In this document: positions 1-10,742 of the stretch, piece after piece
Position numbering within the stretch: position 1 is the first letter of the stretch
Layout: the number at the start of each line of letters is the position of its first letter
Assembly (NCBI GenBank): GCA_020426325.1
Contig: JAGQQG010000012.1
Span: forward strand, 1-64,000
DNA: 64,000 nt
Reading direction: 5' to 3'
From: Planctomycetaceae bacterium
GTDB lineage: Bacteria > Planctomycetota > Planctomycetia > Planctomycetales > Planctomycetaceae
Program-made: the position numbers and the translations under genes
The notes under the pieces: model-generated
Databases searched by the model: none
Seen by the model: the letters and a program-made list of their open reading frames with translations, nothing else
What the model was told of the DNA's origin: nothing

Positions 1-2
1 AA

Positions 3-392
3 GATGCAATCCTGAGACCAAACGCGATTTCAACGTGCGATTGCCGTGCCCCAACACCGGGCGCACTCAAGGCTGTCGATCCAGCAACACAATCACCCAT
101 CTTCTTGATCACGCCTCCGATCATCTCAGCGACCGATGTGGCAACTGTCCAACGCTCTGAAGATCCATCTGATGTTCATTCACTCACGGTCAACCTCACT
201 TCGAGTGGCTCCAAGAAACTGGCTGCGGCAACTGCCAAACCCGCAGGCATGCGAATTGCGTTCGTCGTCAATGGAGCTGTGATGGCTGCACCTGCCCTCA
301 AGGTTCCGCTGTCATCAGGATTTCGAATCACTGGTCACGGCATCAGCGACAACCGTGAGGGTCTCTTTGAGGCCTTGACCAAACGGCCGTAG
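3..392 (+). CDS. Partial protein ending in a SecDF P1-head-like domain
   Basis: The frame is open from the left edge of the window to the TAG at 390-392, so only the C-terminal part is present. A TTG at 105 could serve as a start, but the frame continues upstream of it without a stop, so truncation by the window edge is the simpler reading. The last 80 residues resemble the head subdomain of the SecD/SecF periplasmic P1 region: a strand-forming stretch (HSLTVNLTSSGSKKLAAAT), then MRIAFVVNGAVMAAPALKVP and a final GFRITG. No membrane segment is visible in this part, and neither secD nor secF follows it. I infer a secreted or membrane-anchored planctomycete protein using this fold outside the Sec machinery; its real role is unknown. 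Confidence 0.6.
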   Translation, partial: DAILRPNAISTCDCRAPTPGALKAVDPATQSPIFLITPPIISATDVATVQRSEDPSDVHSLTVNLTSSGSKKLAAATAKPAGMRIAFVVNGAVMAAPALKVPLSSGFRITGHGISDNREGLFEALTKRP

Positions 393-479
393 GGTACATT
401 CCATTCGGTCATGGAATCTGACCGACTGGCCTGAAGGTCTATCAACTGTCACGAATTCGTCGACATCACTGTCCGGGAG

Positions 480-1217
480 TCAGTTCTCCTCGGCGACGTC
501 CTTGATGCTGACGAGTTTCAGGCGACCGAAGGGGTTGTGGACAGAGCTTTCAATTGGCCAGTCGTCCGGGGGAGCCGACTTGGCCTGAAAGCGGGGGCCG
601 TGTTCGTCGCAGATCAGGTGACCGTCATCGAGTGGCTTCTCGCCGCTGCTTACATCGCGGATGACTTCAACGAGGGTGTCTGCGTCCGCTTCCAGGTCTT
701 CGTGCCGTATGATGAGGTCCGGGTAGCCGAGGACGTGCATGCCGATGGTCTTCAATTCGCGTTCGCTGCGCATCATGGAAACGAAGGCATAGCTCACTGC
801 GTCCGGACTGCCGTCTTCGGCCATTTCGAGCCAGAGTTCGCCACCATGTGCAAGGGCGCTATTGTCGATGAACACACCCGCTCCGCCAGCCTTCACGATC
901 GCTGCCCCTGCTTCGAGCATTGTTCTCGCTGCGTCGAGTGAACCGCCTGGACCGTTTAGGCCGATGTTGACCGAGTACCGCCCGACGACCGCGAGTTCCT
1001 CGTCGGTCGCAGGCTGGCGGCAGGAGGATGCAAACACCTCTGCAAACTGGCCGTCCGGGGGCATTGGAACGAATTCAATCTCAGTCCCGTCGGGGAGGAC
1101 CAGCAACTCCCCTGTCAGCCGATACCCTTCCGGCATCCGCTCGATGAGGGCTCCCGGATGTGCCCAGTCGCCGGGAATGCGGAGTGTTGTGACCACGGAT
1201 GGGAAGGTGTCTGTCAT
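480..1217 (-). CDS. Conserved protein of unknown function, 245 aa
   Basis: This is a 245-residue soluble protein beginning with ATG at 1217. It has no signal peptide or membrane segment. The middle holds an ordered alpha/beta-looking stretch: a helix with DAARTMLEAGAAIVKAGGAG, then VFIDNSALAHGG and later IGMHVLGYPDLIIR, followed by an acidic segment and a C-terminal HNPFGRLKLVSI. It resembles DUF4261-type proteins, but I could not confirm membership. The gene faces its left-hand neighbour convergently, and the 400 bases upstream contain only hairpins. The coding assignment rests on length and on the coherent protein composition; the overlapping plus-strand frames give low-complexity translations. 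Function not assigned. Confidence 0.7.
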   Translation of the reverse strand: MTDTFPSVVTTLRIPGDWAHPGALIERMPEGYRLTGELLVLPDGTEIEFVPMPPDGQFAEVFASSCRQPATDEELAVVGRYSVNIGLNGPGGSLDAARTMLEAGAAIVKAGGAGVFIDNSALAHGGELWLEMAEDGSPDAVSYAFVSMMRSERELKTIGMHVLGYPDLIIRHEDLEADADTLVEVIRDVSSGEKPLDDGHLICDEHGPRFQAKSAPPDDWPIESSVHNPFGRLKLVSIKDVAEEN

Positions 1218-1342
1218 TCGTGAGAGTTTCTGAGGCGAGCTGTCAGGTAGTGAACGATTGAGCCATCGTAGGCAACATCCTCTATTTGTCGATGCTGAGA
1301 ATCACCGGGGAGTTTGTGCGAACCCTTTCCCCTGCTGATCTT

Positions 1343-1360
1343 CGTCCGTCGAGACGGACG
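1343..1360. repeat. 8-bp stem hairpin
   Basis: CGTCCGTC, loop GA, GACGGACG forms a perfect inverted repeat. There is no T-run on either side, so it is not an obvious intrinsic terminator. It sits 45 bases from the dispersed palindrome and may belong to the same repeat-rich spacer. Confidence 0.45.
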
Positions 1361-1404
1361 GCGACGAGGTGTTGTTGAAATTATCACGACGTTCAAGGCT
1401 GGTC

Positions 1405-1431
1405 TGGATTCCCGCATTCGCGGGAATGACG
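1405..1431. repeat. REP-like dispersed palindrome (CTGGATTCCCGC type)
   Basis: The core ATTCCCGC-ATTC-GCGGGAAT at 1409-1428 is a perfect 8-bp stem with a 4-base loop, flanked by CTGG and GACG. This palindrome is widespread in bacterial genomes and is often mistranslated as VIPANAGIQ. Only one copy is seen in this window. In some genomes such elements are moved by REP-associated transposases; no such gene is present here. Confidence 0.7.
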
Positions 1432-1634
1432 GTGAGGGGAGGTGCTGACACCGTTGCTACACCTTCGTTTCGTCGTGCCAGTGTGGAGGCTACCCTGATT
1501 GAACGACTCTTTCGACGTGACAACTCACCACGAGTTGAATTCCTGTCTGGCAAATGCGATAAACTGAGCTGTGGGGACGTTTGGTTCGAATCAAGGTCGC
1601 GCCCCAGAACAGCGTATACGGGCTGGTTGCGGCG

Positions 1635-3509
1635 ATGTCTGAACGTCCTCAAAATCGGGATGAGTTAGCGGCTCAGGCCAGAGCCGCCGCTGAGCAGGCC
1701 TTGAAGCTGGCCAAGCTCGCGGAGGAATCCGCCCGCATTGCCCAGCAGCTGCATGCCCAGGCATTCGATGAGCCGGGAGCATCCCAACCGGGCCGCGATT
1801 CCGCTAGCGTTCTCGCTCGTCTCCCTGCTGAAGGAAGCAGCGAAGAGACCCATCCTTTCGTGGATGTGGCGTCCGCGACAGTCGCCTCTGCAAAGCGAAA
1901 ACCCCGTCGTCATCCTTCGTCGACACGAGGCAGGCTCGCGCCGGCAAAAATGGGTACCGCACCTGTTGATGTCCCCAAACAGGTTCGTATCCGCACGAAC
2001 CCGGAGGACCGTGAACGAGAGCACAATCCTGTCAAGGAATTCGCACGGCAGTGGAAGTCAATGTTCATCAGCACCGGAGTGCATATTCTGGTGCTGCTCC
2101 TGCTGGGATTTGTGACATTCGCCGTGAATTCGGAGAACCCGATTAACTCTGTTCTGGCTTCCTTCGCAGACGAAGAGGTGGTGGTCGAGGAGGCACTGCC
2201 GATTGAAGAGCCTGTCGAAGAGGAAGGAGAGCAGCTGGAAGACCCGATGCCCGAAGAGCAGGTGGAACCGGAGCCCGAGGAGGAGCCGCCTCCGGAGCAA
2301 CCTCCCGAGCAGCAGGAGCAGGCCGAAGTCGTCGAAGAGGCACCGCCCACTCCCGGACCGGAGGCTGCTGAGCAGTCTGCTGTCGATGTTGCACAGGTTG
2401 GCAGCCGAAGCGAGACCGGCAAAGCAGCACTCCTCAAGAAGTATGGCGGCACTGCCGCCAGCGAATCGGCTGTTCAACGGACGCTCGACTGGTTCGCGAC
2501 CATACAACGAGAGGATGGCAGCTGGAACTTCAATGATGTCGGCCAGTGCAGTCATGCGGGTGATACAGACAACCCGATGGGAGCAACGGCCTATGTGCTG
2601 TTGTGCTATCTGGGGGCGGGGCAGACTCATCAGGATGGCAATTTCAAGAAGCAAGTCCGTGCCGGTCTGGACTTCCTTGTGCGGAACGGAAAACGCGTTC
2701 CAGCCGGAGGAGACTTTCGCGGCCCCAACTGCGAAGAACACGACAACTTTTACGTGCAGGCCGCAGTGACGATGGTCCTCAGCGAAGCGTCGATGATGAC
2801 AAAGGATCGACGCATGGGGTTGCGGGAGGCAGCACAGGCGGCGGTCGATTTCCTGTGCAACGCCCAAAATCCGACCGGCGGCGGATGGCGGTACGAGCCT
2901 CGTGTTGACGGTTGCACGTCCGTCACCGTGCTGGTGACGATGGCCCTCGTCAGTGCTCAAAAGGCTGGCCTCAAGGTGCCTCCACCGGTGTTGGACGGCG
3001 TGAGCCATTATCTGGATTCGGTTCGTTCCGACGGTGCTCCCACGGGTCGTTACGGGTATCGTGTCGAGGAGAAAGGGTATCGGGCTTCATCGACCGCACA
3101 GGCTCTGCTCGCCCGGATGTATCTCGGTTGGACCAAAGACGACGAGGAACTTCAGCAGGGAATTGCAGTCCTGGACAAGCGGGGCCCCTACGAAAACCTG
3201 TACTACTGTTACTATGCCACGCAGGTCATGAAGCACTGGGGGGGCAACGAGTGGGAACGGTGGAACTCGGTCATGCGTGAAGAACTGGTGAGGACGCAAG
3301 TCAGCCAGGAGGGGCCCGAATTCGGAAGCTGGACCCCGCGTCAAAGCGGCGGACCGGAGAGTGCCGGCGGACGTCTTTTCATCACATGCCTTGCGACCAT
3401 GACGCTGGAAGTCTATTACCGATATCTTCCACTCTACGACTCACCTGTGGTTGACGACGCTGTTGCCGAAGCAGAACCAGCAGAGGAGACAGAAGTCGAG
3501 AGTGAGTGA
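1635..3509 (+). CDS. TM-anchored protein with a prenyltransferase/squalene-oxidase-type toroid domain
   Basis: The protein has 624 residues from the ATG at 1635; an upstream TTG at 1581 in the same frame would add 18 poorly conserved-looking residues. Order of parts: an Ala/Glu-rich coiled coil (residues 6-42), a basic stretch near 88-102, one membrane helix (about 143-163), a Glu/Pro-rich linker (about 181-239), and a C-terminal alpha/alpha toroid (about 276-598). The toroid shows repeated motifs such as TLDWFATIQREDGSWNF, AVDFLCNAQNPTGGGWRY and STAQALLARMYLG, as in the prenyltransferase/squalene oxidase family. The catalytic DXDD or DCTAE motif of true cyclases was not seen, so it is probably a protein-binding or degenerate domain on the outer face of the membrane. 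Many planctomycetes carry such proteins; the substrate is unknown. Confidence 0.85.
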   Translation: MSERPQNRDELAAQARAAAEQALKLAKLAEESARIAQQLHAQAFDEPGASQPGRDSASVLARLPAEGSSEETHPFVDVASATVASAKRKPRRHPSSTRGRLAPAKMGTAPVDVPKQVRIRTNPEDREREHNPVKEFARQWKSMFISTGVHILVLLLLGFVTFAVNSENPINSVLASFADEEVVVEEALPIEEPVEEEGEQLEDPMPEEQVEPEPEEEPPPEQPPEQQEQAEVVEEAPPTPGPEAAEQSAVDVAQVGSRSETGKAALLKKYGGTAASESAVQRTLDWFATIQREDGSWNFNDVGQCSHAGDTDNPMGATAYVLLCYLGAGQTHQDGNFKKQVRAGLDFLVRNGKRVPAGGDFRGPNCEEHDNFYVQAAVTMVLSEASMMTKDRRMGLREAAQAAVDFLCNAQNPTGGGWRYEPRVDGCTSVTVLVTMALVSAQKAGLKVPPPVLDGVSHYLDSVRSDGAPTGRYGYRVEEKGYRASSTAQALLARMYLGWTKDDEELQQGIAVLDKRGPYENLYYCYYATQVMKHWGGNEWERWNSVMREELVRTQVSQEGPEFGSWTPRQSGGPESAGGRLFITCLATMTLEVYYRYLPLYDSPVVDDAVAEAEPAEETEVESE

Positions 3510-3554
3510 TGTTGTGAATGTTGTTTGTTGTGAATCTCAATCCATCTGCAAACC

Positions 3555-4721
3555 ATGAGACAGCCCCCTATGATGCGCCTTCTGTTGCTGTTGACCGCTC
3601 TGCTTGTGCCCTTCCTGTTCAATCAAACGACAACCGCTGAAGAGACCGACGAAACGATGGATGTCTATTTTGGAACCTACACCCAAGGTGACAGCCGTGG
3701 CATCTACAAGAGTACGTTTAATTCGGAGACCGGTGCGCTGACCGCTCCGGAACTCGTTGCAAAGACGCCGGAACCCTCGTTCCTCGCATTGCATCCGACA
3801 CGCCCACTGCTTTATGCGGTCAACGAGACCTCCGACTACCAGGGGAAGTCGAGCGGATCGGTCACTGCGTTCTCAATCAACGAAGAAAACGGATCACTGT
3901 CAGAGTTGAACCAGCAGGCGTCTCACGGTGCTTCGCCCTGCCACATCGATGTCGACCCAACCGGCCGGAATGTCCTCATCGCTAACTATCACGGCGGAAG
4001 TGTGGCGGTACTGCCGATCAAGGAGGATGGCTCGTTAGCAGACGCCAGCTGTGTCATTCAGCACGAAGGATCGAGTGTCAACGAATCTCGACAAGAAGGT
4101 CCGCACGCTCACTCCATCAATCTGGATGCCACCGGTGAGTTTGCCTTTGTCGCCGATCTTGGATTGGACAAGATCCTCGTGTACCGCTTCGATCCAGTGG
4201 CAGGCACACTCATTCCACACGAGCCCCCTTCGACATCCGTCCCTCCCGGAAGCGGACCTCGGCATTTTGCCATGCATCCGTCAGCGAAATTCGCCTACAC
4301 AAATCACGAGATCACCTCGGAAGTGCGCTCGTTTCGCTACCATCCTCCCACAGCTGTGCTCTACGGATTTCAGACCATCAGCTCCATTCCGGAGGAAGTG
4401 CCGGGGAACTCGACAGCAGAGATTCAAGTCCACCCCTCGGGGAAGTTTGTGTACTGCTCGAATCGCGGACACGACAGCATCGCCGTTTATTCCGTCAACG
4501 AAGAGACGGGTGAGCTCAGTTTTATCGAAGCCGAGTCGACTCACGGGCAGACACCTCGCAACTTTGGCATCGATCCCTCTGGAAAGTTCGTCATTGCTGC
4601 CAATCAGTCCACCGACAACGCTGTTGTCCTGAGGATCGATCAGGAAACGGGTGCCCTCTCGACCTCGGGGCATTCGATCAAAGTCCCGTCAGCCGTGTGT
4701 GTGAAATTCCGCAGTCGCTGA
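3555..4721 (+). CDS. Secreted lactonase-family seven-bladed beta-propeller (6-phosphogluconolactonase-like)
   Basis: 388 residues with an N-terminal signal peptide (MMRLLLLLTALLVPFLF; ATG also at 3570 and 3573). After the signal the sequence follows the lactonase family: DVYFGTYTQGDSRGIYKS, the blade motif PSFLALHPTRPLLYAVNE, SPCHIDVDPTGRNVLIANY, GPRHFAMHPSAKFAYTNHE and TPRNFGIDPSGKFVIAANQ. In E. coli Pgl this fold hydrolyses 6-phosphogluconolactone in the cytosol. An exported version, as here, more likely acts on another sugar lactone or is structural, so I do not assign the symbol pgl. It starts 45 bases after the preceding gene and may be cotranscribed with it. Confidence 0.85.
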   Translation: MRQPPMMRLLLLLTALLVPFLFNQTTTAEETDETMDVYFGTYTQGDSRGIYKSTFNSETGALTAPELVAKTPEPSFLALHPTRPLLYAVNETSDYQGKSSGSVTAFSINEENGSLSELNQQASHGASPCHIDVDPTGRNVLIANYHGGSVAVLPIKEDGSLADASCVIQHEGSSVNESRQEGPHAHSINLDATGEFAFVADLGLDKILVYRFDPVAGTLIPHEPPSTSVPPGSGPRHFAMHPSAKFAYTNHEITSEVRSFRYHPPTAVLYGFQTISSIPEEVPGNSTAEIQVHPSGKFVYCSNRGHDSIAVYSVNEETGELSFIEAESTHGQTPRNFGIDPSGKFVIAANQSTDNAVVLRIDQETGALSTSGHSIKVPSAVCVKFRSR

Positions 4722-4837
4722 ACATTAAGCTTTGACAGACTCGCTGTGTTTCTGCCGTACATTCGGTCTCGTGCGGAAACGTAAACTGTGAAAGTGTCTA
4801 CTGGAGGCGGCTGTTGATGGTCTAAATCGAAACGAAA

Positions 4838-4869
4838 ACACCTCGATTGCTTCTCAGCAATCGAGGTGT
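4838..4869 (-). terminator. Intrinsic terminator of the PEP-CTERM gene
   Basis: ACACCTCGATTGCT, loop TCTC, AGCAATCGAGGTGT is a perfect 14-bp stem. Read on the minus strand it lies 26 bases after the PEP-CTERM stop codon and is followed by TTTTCGTTTCG, which suits an intrinsic terminator in that direction. It may also stop read-through from the plus-strand lactonase gene. Confidence 0.85.
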
Positions 4870-4894
4870 GAATTTCTACCTCTCGATTGGAAAC

Positions 4895-5686
4895 TCAGGC
4901 CGAGGCACCAAGTCTGCGGCGACGACGCCTCACGACAAACCCGCCGAAGGCGAGTGACCCGAGCAGGGCGAGTGATCCCGGTTCAGGTGTGGCGACGGGT
5001 TCACCTTCATCCCCTGTGATCATGATGTTGTCAAAGGCAATGTCTTCTCCGACCTCGGTCAGTCCGCTCATGACAATACGCAGGTCGAGCAGGTTCCCGG
5101 TGCCGGCGATATTGGCGACGAACTGTGTAAAAGTATCTGTGATCTCTGCCCCATCACCGAGTCCGTCAAAGTTCGTGTCAACTCGAGGTGCCGTGTTGGA
5201 ACTGCCGTTGGATGAGGACTGGATCCCGAAAACGTTGAAGAAACTCCCGCCGTCAATTCGAGCAGACACAAGGACTTCAGAATTCGGATCCCATCGGTCA
5301 GCCACACCAGGGTCATCATCTTCTGCAAAGAGACCGGAGAAGCTCAGATTTGTGAAACCTGAGATGTTGATCCCGGTCCAGCTGATCAGACCGCTGCCGA
5401 TGTTGGGGCCCGAGTTTAAGGCCGTTTGGCTGGCACCAAAATATCCGCCGCTGGTGTTCGTAAAACTAACACCTCCGCCGACAGTCAGCCCGCCCGCCCC
5501 GCCAATTCGACCGAAGTATGATCCGTTGGAATCGGAGGTCCCGGGGTCCGGCAATGTCGACGTATAGCCGATCGTTGAATCATTGAAGTCTTCGAAGTGG
5601 AGAACAATCGCATGTGCAGATTGTGTGCTTCCGAAGAGAATTGCGACCAGAGAGAATGACCCAAAAAGGGATCGCAGAGACGTCAT
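4895..5686 (-). CDS. PEP-CTERM sorting-domain protein
   Basis: 263 residues. The N-terminus is a signal peptide ending near AHA at residue 26. The C-terminus carries the tripartite PEP-CTERM signal: TPEPGSLALLGSLAFGGF, a hydrophobic helix, then VVRRRRRR. Proteins of this class are exported, recognised by an exosortase (EpsH family) and processed at the cell envelope. The body is rich in Gly, Ser, Asp and Asn and has predicted beta strands (ISGFTNLSFSGLFAEDDD, LDLRIVMSGL), like a jelly-roll or lectin-like extracellular domain. No exosortase lies in the window. The gene ends at a strong terminator, so it is probably monocistronic. Confidence 0.9.
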   Translation of the reverse strand: MTSLRSLFGSFSLVAILFGSTQSAHAIVLHFEDFNDSTIGYTSTLPDPGTSDSNGSYFGRIGGAGGLTVGGGVSFTNTSGGYFGASQTALNSGPNIGSGLISWTGINISGFTNLSFSGLFAEDDDPGVADRWDPNSEVLVSARIDGGSFFNVFGIQSSSNGSSNTAPRVDTNFDGLGDGAEITDTFTQFVANIAGTGNLLDLRIVMSGLTEVGEDIAFDNIMITGDEGEPVATPEPGSLALLGSLAFGGFVVRRRRRRLGASA

Positions 5687-6002
5687 TGGATCGGCCCTCC
5701 ATGTGATGATCGAAGGTTGGGAACACCTTCATATCCGCGAAGCCTAGTCAATGCGGACCTTCCTTGCAACGTAATCGGTCATTTCTGCCAAAAGATTTTT
5801 ATCCGCCCATTTTCCCTGATCTACAAAATAACCCTTGGACAGAATGACTGACCATCCCGCCAGAGATTTTACAATACCCCAGTCACATGCAACTCCCGAG
5901 GAATAGTGCCCTCTCGGTTGCGAGTTCATGGCCAGCGCGACAGACTGCACCTCTCGCTCCTCGATTCAAATTCTGCCGCCTCATTCTCAGTGGGTACTCC
6001 GG
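5687..6002. other. Intergenic spacer between divergent genes
   Basis: This spacer should hold the promoters of the PEP-CTERM gene (minus) and of the Nramp-like gene (plus). A 68-codon minus frame at 5744-5950 lacks any protein-like pattern. No clear promoter box, hairpin or small gene was found. Confidence 0.35.
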
Positions 6003-8047
<2,045 letters not shown>

Positions 8048-8090
8048 GATTCTGGAACGAAATGAGGATTCCTGTTAGGCTTTAACAATC

Positions 8091-8384
8091 ATGGCTGACT
8101 CCAACTCTCCTCCCGCTGATCGTCCTGATGACCCTGTCTTCCTGCATGCGAGGCGTGAAGCACTCGTGATTCTGGGACTCTGGGCTGCTGCAATGTTGTG
8201 GGTCGTGCCTTACTGCTACTTCTTCGGATACCACCCGGTTGAGAATCCTGAACAGCTGAAAACCATCATCGGAATCCCTGACTGGGTTTTCTGGGGCGTG
8301 TTCGTTCCATGGCTTGTGTGCTGCCTCTTCTCGTTCGTGTTCAGCTTCTGGCTTATCCAAGACGATGACCTCGAAGCCGAGTGA
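8091..8384 (+). CDS. Small two-helix membrane protein, YhdT/DUF997-like
   Basis: 97 residues with two membrane helices: residues 24-46 (EALVILGLWAAAMLWVVPY) and 65-89 (WVFWGVFVPWLVCCLFSFVF). The loop between them has the pattern YFFGYHP...GIPDWVFWG, and the C-terminus is acidic (DDDLEAE). This agrees with the YhdT/DUF997 family, small proteins that in many bacteria are encoded beside a sodium/pantothenate-type symporter. Here no symporter follows; the nearest SSS-family gene is 20 kb away on the other strand. Its role is therefore not clear from context. Confidence 0.7.
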   Translation: MADSNSPPADRPDDPVFLHARREALVILGLWAAAMLWVVPYCYFFGYHPVENPEQLKTIIGIPDWVFWGVFVPWLVCCLFSFVFSFWLIQDDDLEAE

Positions 8385-8603
8385 AGAGCTTGGAGAGCTT
8401 TTACCCTTCGAGGTGCTAGTGGTCATCCCCGTGCGACAATCCAGCTCGTGGGTATTGACCGAAATCAAGCGGTTCAGCGGCTTGACTCATTTCAATTGCT
8501 GACACTCTAAGCGATTCATGCTCAGCATTGCGTGAAAGATGTTCACCTCGATCGTCTCAGCGTGAGGGGCCTCATCGACTCAAAAGTTTCATCTGGCTGA
8601 TGA

Positions 8604-9710
8604 TCAGTTGTTCTCGACGCCGTACTCCTGGAGCGTTTGAGTTGCAGCCGCGCGACCTAAACGGAAGGCGTCGCCGGCTTCTCCGTTGAAGAAGTCGGAC
8701 AGGTCGACGAGTGCGGGACCAAGCAGGATCAAGAAGACCGCCGGCATCAGGCACAGAGCGGTCGGGAACAGCAGTTTGAATGTGGCCATGTTAGCGGCTT
8801 GATCGGCCCGCTGCTTTTGACTTTCGCGGATGTTGTCGCTGTGATCGGCCAACGCAGAGGAGACGCTGGTCCCCATTCTCTCGGTCTGGATTAGCGTCGA
8901 GGTGAAGGAGTTGACTTCGGGCACGTCGACCCGATCCGCGAAGTTCTGAAGTGCCTGTTCCATCGAGCCGACCTTGGCCTGATCGGAAACGATACTGAGT
9001 TCCTGCGACAGAGCCGGGTAGACCGATTTGAGTTCGTAGCTCACGCGGTTCAGCGAGGCAGGGAGTGTCATGCCTTGACTGACGCACATGTTGAGCATGT
9101 CGAGCATGTCGGGCATGGCTTTGCCGATTTGGTCGCGTCGATCAGCGGCTCGGCTGCGGACCATGAGGCCTGGCAAGGCCCAGCCCAGCATCACCGCAGC
9201 CACACCTGCGAGCAACACATACATCTCCAGTACGGGCGGGACCATCAGGAACACGATCCCGAAGAACAGGATCGGCAGGATCATGCCCAGGTAACGAATG
9301 GCAGCCAGGTTCAACCAGGCGTTGGGTTGATAGTAGCCCGCGTTTGCCAGCTCACGCTTCATGAGCCGCTTCTTCTCGTCGCTCTCGGGAAGCATGGAGG
9401 CGAGCAGCGGTGTCGCACCCCCGAAGATCATGTCGGTATGTCCGGGCACGTCGCCGGGCTCGACCTTGGGAAGAGGCTTGGTGCTGGCTGAAGGTGCGAG
9501 GGTAACACTTGCGACGGGTGCGACTGTCTCGGATAGCGCACCGATCTGAGTGACGGCTGATTTTGGCTGCTTGCGGAGGCCAGAGTTCTCTGATTTCAGA
9601 TTGCTCAGCCATCCCGAGCGACGGCGACGCAGGAAGACGAGGGTCAGCAACGCGGCCCCGACGATGCATGCTGCGACAATCAGGATGGTGCGAAGTTCTG
9701 GAGTAAGCAT
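8604..9710 (-). CDS. tadC: Tad pilus inner-membrane platform protein TadC (type II secretion F domain)
   Basis: 368 residues. One N-terminal helix (ILIVAACIVGAALLTLVFL), a hydrophilic linker, then two helices near 130-180 and a T2SSF domain with DMLDMLNMCVSQGMTLPASL and VNSFTSTLIQTERMGTSV, and two C-terminal helices. This order is that of TadC, which with TadB forms the membrane platform on which the CpaF ATPase works to build Flp-type pili. It is the last gene of the cluster, 75 bases after tadB. In the 219 bases that follow no clear terminator was seen. Confidence 0.88.
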   Translation of the reverse strand: MLTPELRTILIVAACIVGAALLTLVFLRRRRSGWLSNLKSENSGLRKQPKSAVTQIGALSETVAPVASVTLAPSASTKPLPKVEPGDVPGHTDMIFGGATPLLASMLPESDEKKRLMKRELANAGYYQPNAWLNLAAIRYLGMILPILFFGIVFLMVPPVLEMYVLLAGVAAVMLGWALPGLMVRSRAADRRDQIGKAMPDMLDMLNMCVSQGMTLPASLNRVSYELKSVYPALSQELSIVSDQAKVGSMEQALQNFADRVDVPEVNSFTSTLIQTERMGTSVSSALADHSDNIRESQKQRADQAANMATFKLLFPTALCLMPAVFLILLGPALVDLSDFFNGEAGDAFRLGRAAATQTLQEYGVENN

Positions 9711-9785
9711 GTCAGTTTGTCCGTCGTCGGATGTCAGTTCTCGGTGTCTCGTCGATGCTGTCTCATGTCGTGAAGAGAGTCGTCA

Positions 9786-10649
9786 TCAGGCCTTCTGGCT
9801 GCGGGTCAGGATTCTCAGCACGAAGAAGGAGCCGAGCAGCTGCAGGAAGAAGGCCGCCATCGTTGCCCGGAAGCCCCAGCGGGAATCCAGCAGGTCTGTG
9901 AAGTAATTCGGGTCACGCCACATGAAGAAGGCCACCACTGCAATCGGCAGGATGAGCATCAACAGGGCGGTTCCCTTGCTTGCAGCGGTCGCAGCCCGCA
10001 GTCGTCCCACAAACTGTGCACGATCGCGCAGAGTCCGTGACAGACGCTCGAGTACGTGGACCAGATCGCCACCCGTTTGTTCGTGGACTGCCAACGCGGT
10101 TGTCAGGACGCTGGTGCTGATCAGTCCGGTGCGAACGGGCAGTTCACGAATCGAGTCGGTGACGGACAGGCCCATGTCCATCTTGCGAGTGACCAGTTTG
10201 AGTTCGTCTCCTAACGGGGCCGGCGTGTCGTTCGCGACCATCTTCAGGCAGTTTTCAAGACTCCGCCCCGTGCGTGCGGCACGTGAGAGTTCATCAATCG
10301 CCGGTGGAAGCTGTTCAGTCATCTTGGCCTGTCGCCGTGAGCGGATGATTGTCACGATCGCGACCGGTGCGACGAAACCGACCAGAGCCCCCATGGCAGT
10401 CGCAATCAGACTTTCCTGCATCACAAATGCGAGTCCGGCCAATGCCATCGCCGAGCACGCACAGATGGCGAGCATCAAGGCGGGTGAGACACCAAGTCCG
10501 GACTGCATCATGAGTTGATCGAACCAACCGTTCAGCCGGTCCGCGAGGTCGTCCGGATCGCCATGAGCGAATGGCTCATGGTCCTTGAGAATGCCTGCAA
10601 ACTCTTTGCTGGGCTTGATCTTCGTCGGGTTCAGAACTTCAGTGGACAT
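9786..10649 (-). CDS. tadB: Tad pilus platform protein TadB
   Basis: 287 residues. Two helices near 55-95 (ALMLAICACSAMALAGLAFV), then the T2SSF domain PPAIDELSRAARTGRSLENC with GLSVTDSIRELPVRTG and TTALAVHEQTGGDL, then helices near 225-245 and 265-280. This is TadB-like: somewhat shorter than average because the N-terminal region is reduced. It partners TadC and lies directly after the CpaF gene with a 93-base gap, in the usual CpaF-TadB-TadC order. Confidence 0.88.
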   Translation of the reverse strand: MSTEVLNPTKIKPSKEFAGILKDHEPFAHGDPDDLADRLNGWFDQLMMQSGLGVSPALMLAICACSAMALAGLAFVMQESLIATAMGALVGFVAPVAIVTIIRSRRQAKMTEQLPPAIDELSRAARTGRSLENCLKMVANDTPAPLGDELKLVTRKMDMGLSVTDSIRELPVRTGLISTSVLTTALAVHEQTGGDLVHVLERLSRTLRDRAQFVGRLRAATAASKGTALLMLILPIAVVAFFMWRDPNYFTDLLDSRWGFRATMAAFFLQLLGSFFVLRILTRSQKA

Positions 10650-10742
10650 GGCGTTTTCGGCTGATTGCTAGTGGCTGATGGCCAGCGGGATTGTTACGGG
10701 CTTGTTACCAAACACGTACTCCCAATCCTGATTTCCGAGTCT

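Larger units (their letters stand above)
1218..1634. other. Gene-free spacer carrying two hairpins
   Basis: This 417-base spacer lies between two divergent genes. Two perfect inverted repeats are listed separately. Frames running through the right-hand repeat give the peptide VIPANAGIQ, which is the usual spurious translation of that dispersed palindrome. No convincing small gene or promoter was seen. Confidence 0.5.

Noticed and set aside
480-1217. Overlapping plus frames at 537-941 and 862-1233
   Set aside because: Their peptides lack domain-like features, while the minus-strand protein is coherent over 245 residues.
1302-1652. 116-codon minus frame with the peptide VIPANAGIQ
   Set aside because: The peptide is the spurious translation of a dispersed palindrome; the frame also overlaps the prenyltransferase gene start.
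5744-5950. 68-codon minus frame in the spacer
   Set aside because: No ribosome-binding site, no domain-like pattern, and it overlaps the start region of the Nramp-like gene.
8091-8384. YhdT-like protein as partner of the symporter at 27927
   Set aside because: They are 20 kb apart on opposite strands; the symporter has its own small partner gene next to it.
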